Source: Bryobacterales bacterium (lineage in GTDB: Bacteria > Acidobacteriota > Terriglobia > Bryobacterales > Bryobacteraceae). Taken from it: 9,151 bases of DNA. Position numbers and translations under genes: made by a program. Numbering within the stretch: position 1 is the stretch's first letter; each line of letters begins with the position of its first letter. Shown here piece by piece: positions 6,899 through 9,151 of this stretch. The DNA is taken from positions 1 through 9,151 of the forward strand of contig JAUZEU010000741.1 in assembly GCA_030838885.1 (NCBI GenBank). Direction: 5' to 3'. The notes under the pieces were generated by a model. It saw only the letters and a program-made list of their open reading frames with translations. It ran no database searches and was not told where the DNA came from.

Positions 6899-7642
6899 AT
6901 GCTTCCCGATATCAAACACGCCATCCGGCTGCAGTTGCTCGACGACCGAACGACCGTGTTATCCAGGGAAATTGCAGCGTTTCCAAAGCACATCGCCGAA
7001 CTCGAGAAGAGGCTGGAAGCGCACCTTCGCCGCCTCGACTCCGACAAAACCGCAGTCGCCGCCAACCTGAAAGAACGCAAGAAGATCGAGGGTGAAATTC
7101 AGGCCAGCGAGCAGAAGATCTCCAAACTCAAAGGGCAGATGATGGAGGCGAAGAATAATGAGCAATATCACGCCTTTCAGCATGAAATCGATTTTTGCCA
7201 GCAGGAGATAGGGAGAAATGAGGAGCGCATTCTTGTTCTGATGAGTGAATCCGAGCCTTTGGAAAAGAATGTCAAGGCGGCTGAGGTTGCACTCGCGGCG
7301 GAGAAGAAGGAAGTCGACGCCGAAAAGAGAAAGGCTCAGGAGAGGACCGCCGCCGACCGACAGGAGATCGACAGACTGAAAGCGGAGCGCGGCGCAATTC
7401 TGGCCGAAATGACGCCCAAAGTCGCCTCCGAATACGAGCGCATTCGCAAGGGGCGCGCGGGTGTGGCCATCGCTGAAGCCGTTAACGGACGTTGCTCAAA
7501 GTGCAACATTATGCTACGACCTCAGTTCCTGCAGGAGCTCAAGCTGGGCAACTCCATCATGGTCTGCGAAAGTTGCCGGCGAATGCTCTACTACAACCCG
7601 CCGCAAAGTTTTGACGATCTGGTTCCACAGTCGGTTCGCTGA
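6899..7642 (+). CDS. Coiled-coil protein with C4-type zinc ribbon (DUF164/CT398-like)
   Basis: Cytoplasmic protein of 247 residues, the usual length for this family. Residues ~15-180 form a long antiparallel coiled coil rich in Glu, Lys, Ala and Gln. The turn region near 85-100 reads MMEAKNNEQYHAFQHEI, which resembles the conserved hairpin tip of the family. The C-terminus holds a zinc ribbon with Cys199-x2-Cys202 and Cys223-x2-Cys226. The characterised relative, Helicobacter HP0958 (FlgZ), acts in flagellar regulation through RpoN and RNA binding; most relatives, including those in non-flagellated bacteria, are uncharacterised, so a nucleic-acid-binding or scaffold role is only inferred. The ATG at 6899 has no Shine-Dalgarno site but follows an AT-rich promoter-like patch. 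It is 48 bases after murJ and 22 before the esterase. Confidence 0.9.
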   Translation: MLPDIKHAIRLQLLDDRTTVLSREIAAFPKHIAELEKRLEAHLRRLDSDKTAVAANLKERKKIEGEIQASEQKISKLKGQMMEAKNNEQYHAFQHEIDFCQQEIGRNEERILVLMSESEPLEKNVKAAEVALAAEKKEVDAEKRKAQERTAADRQEIDRLKAERGAILAEMTPKVASEYERIRKGRAGVAIAEAVNGRCSKCNIMLRPQFLQELKLGNSIMVCESCRRMLYYNPPQSFDDLVPQSVR

Positions 7643-7647
7643 AGGGG

Positions 7648-7653
7648 TATAAA
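7648..7653 (+). promoter_or_regulatory. Possible -10 box of the esterase gene
   Basis: TATAAA lies 11 bases upstream of the ATG at 7665, just after the zinc-ribbon stop. A -35 hexamer is not evident. GGAG at 7658-7661 can serve as ribosome binding site, but with a short 3-base spacer. The box overlaps the region where the upstream message would read through, so co-transcription is the alternative. Confidence 0.25.
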
Positions 7654-7664
7654 CTCTGGAGTCG

Positions 7665-8714
7665 ATGCGATATTTCGCGACTCTGCTCACAATCTCGCTT
7701 TTCACCGGCCTTATGGCTTTCACTCAACAAGCGGTGGCACCGTTGAAGGGCTTGGTAAAGGGCTCGGTCGAACGCATCAAGGTCCACGGTAAAAGCCTGG
7801 AGGGCAATCTCGAAGGCGACTCTCCCGATCGCGATGTCGTCGTCTATCTGCCTCCGGGCTACAGGAGCAGCGGTGCGCGACGCTATCCCGTCGTCTACCT
7901 TCTGCACGGGTACACCGACAGCGAGGAGAGATGGTTCGGATTCGTCAAACACTTCATCAGCGTTCCTGACGCAGCCGATAAGGCGCTGGCGAGTGGCGGC
8001 AAAGAGACGATCATCGTGATGCCAAACGCCTACACACGTTTCCAGGGCAGCATGTACTCAACCAGCGTGACTACGGGCGACTGGGAAACTTACGTTGCCA
8101 CGGAACTGGTTGCCTTTATCGACGGCCACTACCGGACTCTTGCCACTCGTGACAGCCGAGGTCTTGCCGGCCACTCCATGGGCGGCTATGGCACCATGCG
8201 GATCGGGATGAAGCACCCCGAAGTTTTCTCGGCCATTTATGCGCTGAGCCCCTGCTGCATGATCCCCAACATGAGCGGCCAGGGGCGCGCCGGAGTAACT
8301 GCAGCCGAGTCCATCCACACCCAGGAAGAGTTCGAAAAAGCGGATTTCGGAACCAAGGCTCAGTTCGCTTCCGCCGCAGCCTGGTCGCCCAACCCGAAGA
8401 ATCCTCCGTTCTTCCTCGACCTCCCCACGAAGGACGGCCAGCCCCAACCGCAGATCATCGCCAAGTGGGCGGCCAACGCGCCGTTGGCGATGGTCGACAT
8501 GTACATCGGCAATCTGAAGCGTTTGAAAGCTATTGCTTTCGACGCGGGCGACAAAGATACAGGTATTGCCGCGACCGTGAAAACTCTCGACGCGATGTTG
8601 AACCAGTACGGCTTGCCGCATCAGTTCGAAATCTATCCGGGCACTCACACCAGCGGCGTGGCCGAGCGTGTGGAGAAGAATATGTTGCCTTTCTTTTCGT
8701 CTAACCTCAGGTGA
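7665..8714 (+). CDS. Secreted alpha/beta-hydrolase, esterase D/feruloyl-esterase-like (PF00756 type)
   Basis: Probable exported carboxylesterase of 349 residues. The N-terminal 20-25 residues form a signal peptide (MRYF, hydrophobic core, possible cleavage after AFT or AVA). The alpha/beta-hydrolase core follows: strand YPVVYLLHGYTDSEERW with the oxyanion HG, then IIVMPNAYTRF. The nucleophile elbow GHSMGG is at 169-174 with Ser171. A likely acid is in FDAGDKD (293-298, probably Asp296), and His328 is in GTHTSG. The arrangement matches the putative esterase family that includes esterase D, Fes-like siderophore esterases and the feruloyl esterase domain of XynZ. An insertion around residues 195-260, rich in Ala, Pro and Asn, probably forms a lid and would set the substrate. 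The S-formylglutathione hydrolases of this family are cytoplasmic, so the signal peptide argues for an extracytoplasmic polymer or siderophore ester instead. Confidence 0.87.
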   Translation: MRYFATLLTISLFTGLMAFTQQAVAPLKGLVKGSVERIKVHGKSLEGNLEGDSPDRDVVVYLPPGYRSSGARRYPVVYLLHGYTDSEERWFGFVKHFISVPDAADKALASGGKETIIVMPNAYTRFQGSMYSTSVTTGDWETYVATELVAFIDGHYRTLATRDSRGLAGHSMGGYGTMRIGMKHPEVFSAIYALSPCCMIPNMSGQGRAGVTAAESIHTQEEFEKADFGTKAQFASAAAWSPNPKNPPFFLDLPTKDGQPQPQIIAKWAANAPLAMVDMYIGNLKRLKAIAFDAGDKDTGIAATVKTLDAMLNQYGLPHQFEIYPGTHTSGVAERVEKNMLPFFSSNLR

Positions 8715-8762
8715 GCCCGCGGCGAATTGCAGCAAATCAGAGCCCGCTGCTACTTTAGTGGA

Positions 8763-9151
8763 ATGCTGAATTCCAAAGGCCGGCTCACGCTGATCCTGCT
8801 GGCAGTATCAATCTGTCTCGCCGCCGGCAAGGGCGACAAAGCGCTTCTGACTGCGGAAAAATCCATCACACCCGGCGGGTTGCTGTCTCATATCTCCATC
8901 CTCGCGTCGGACGAATTTGGAGGCCGCGCCCCAGGTTCTCCGGGCGACGAGAAGACCGTCGCTTATCTGATCGGCCAGTGCAAAAAGCTCGGACTGAAGC
9001 CAGGCAATCCGGACGGCAGCTACATCCAGAAAGTCACACTCTGGGGCATTAGCTCGCAGGGCACCGTCACCCTGTCTACTGAAGGCAATGACCTGCCACT
9101 CGTGGCCCGGCAGGACTATCTGCTCTCATCGCAAATGCCGAAGGCGGAAAT
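8763..9151 (+). CDS. Secreted M28-family aminopeptidase (3' partial)
   Basis: Translation from the ATG at 8763 is open to the window edge (129 complete codons). Residues 1-21 form a signal peptide with core LTLILLAVSICLAA. A Cys lies at 18 but the preceding residues (VSI) do not make a proper lipobox. The mature N-terminus contains HISILASDEFGGRAPGSPG followed by KTVAYLIGQCKKLGLKPGN, the typical lead-in of M28 zinc aminopeptidases of the type common in Acidobacteriota, where a PA-like insert and the metal-binding HxD...DE...H residues come later. Those metal ligands are outside the window, so the family call rests on the N-terminal region only. The start follows a 48-base gap after the esterase; the upstream gtgga is a weak ribosome binding site. 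The product probably releases N-terminal amino acids from peptides in the periplasm or outside the cell. Confidence 0.82.
   Translation, partial: MLNSKGRLTLILLAVSICLAAGKGDKALLTAEKSITPGGLLSHISILASDEFGGRAPGSPGDEKTVAYLIGQCKKLGLKPGNPDGSYIQKVTLWGISSQGTVTLSTEGNDLPLVARQDYLLSSQMPKAE

Noticed and set aside
8814..8816. Lipoprotein cysteine in the peptidase signal
   Set aside because: The residues before Cys18 are VSI, which does not fit a lipobox ending in Gly, Ala or Ser; ordinary signal peptidase cleavage is more likely.

Overview
This is a 9.15 kb chromosomal window from a GC-rich bacterium (about 60% G+C by hand counts of sample lines). The gene content and protein style (a CusA-type pump, an SGNH hydrolase with an extra C-terminal domain, MurJ, a DUF164-type zinc-ribbon protein, secreted esterase and M28 peptidase precursors) resemble Acidobacteriota of the Solibacter/Bryobacter type. 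That placement is inference from protein resemblance, not from a marker gene.

Layout. 3-2414 (+) is the 3' three quarters of a heavy-metal efflux RND pump gene, cut by the left edge. 2415-2870 is a 456-base stretch with no convincing gene but dense in inverted and direct repeats. It holds a 78-bp nested palindrome, two simple stem-loops, and two tandem paralogous elements (2689-2779 and 2792-2872) that are 82% identical over their shared core and show compensatory changes in a closing stem. 2871-2948 (-) is tRNA-Pro(GGG) with an encoded CCA. 3006-6850 (+) is a tight three-gene run: secreted SGNH hydrolase, PfkB/1-phosphofructokinase-like sugar kinase, and MurJ lipid II flippase. 6899-7642 (+) is a coiled-coil C4 zinc-ribbon protein. 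7665-8714 (+) is a secreted alpha/beta-hydrolase esterase. 8763-9151 (+) is the start of a secreted M28-type peptidase, cut by the right edge.

How the genes fit together. The pump's periplasmic adaptor and outer-membrane partners should lie upstream, outside the window. The SGNH hydrolase, sugar kinase and MurJ genes are spaced 14 and 0 bases apart and are probably co-transcribed, but they do not form an obvious single pathway; only MurJ has a firm cell-envelope role. The esterase and peptidase are separate exported enzymes on the same strand.

The part most worth a second look is 2415-2950. Besides the structured repeats, strand composition flips there: the pump gene is G-rich over C on its coding strand, while the SGNH gene, on the same strand, is strongly C-rich over G. 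That fits an island boundary or inversion junction next to a tRNA gene, though a metagenomic assembly join would look the same. No defence system, CRISPR array, insertion sequence or phage gene was recognised.
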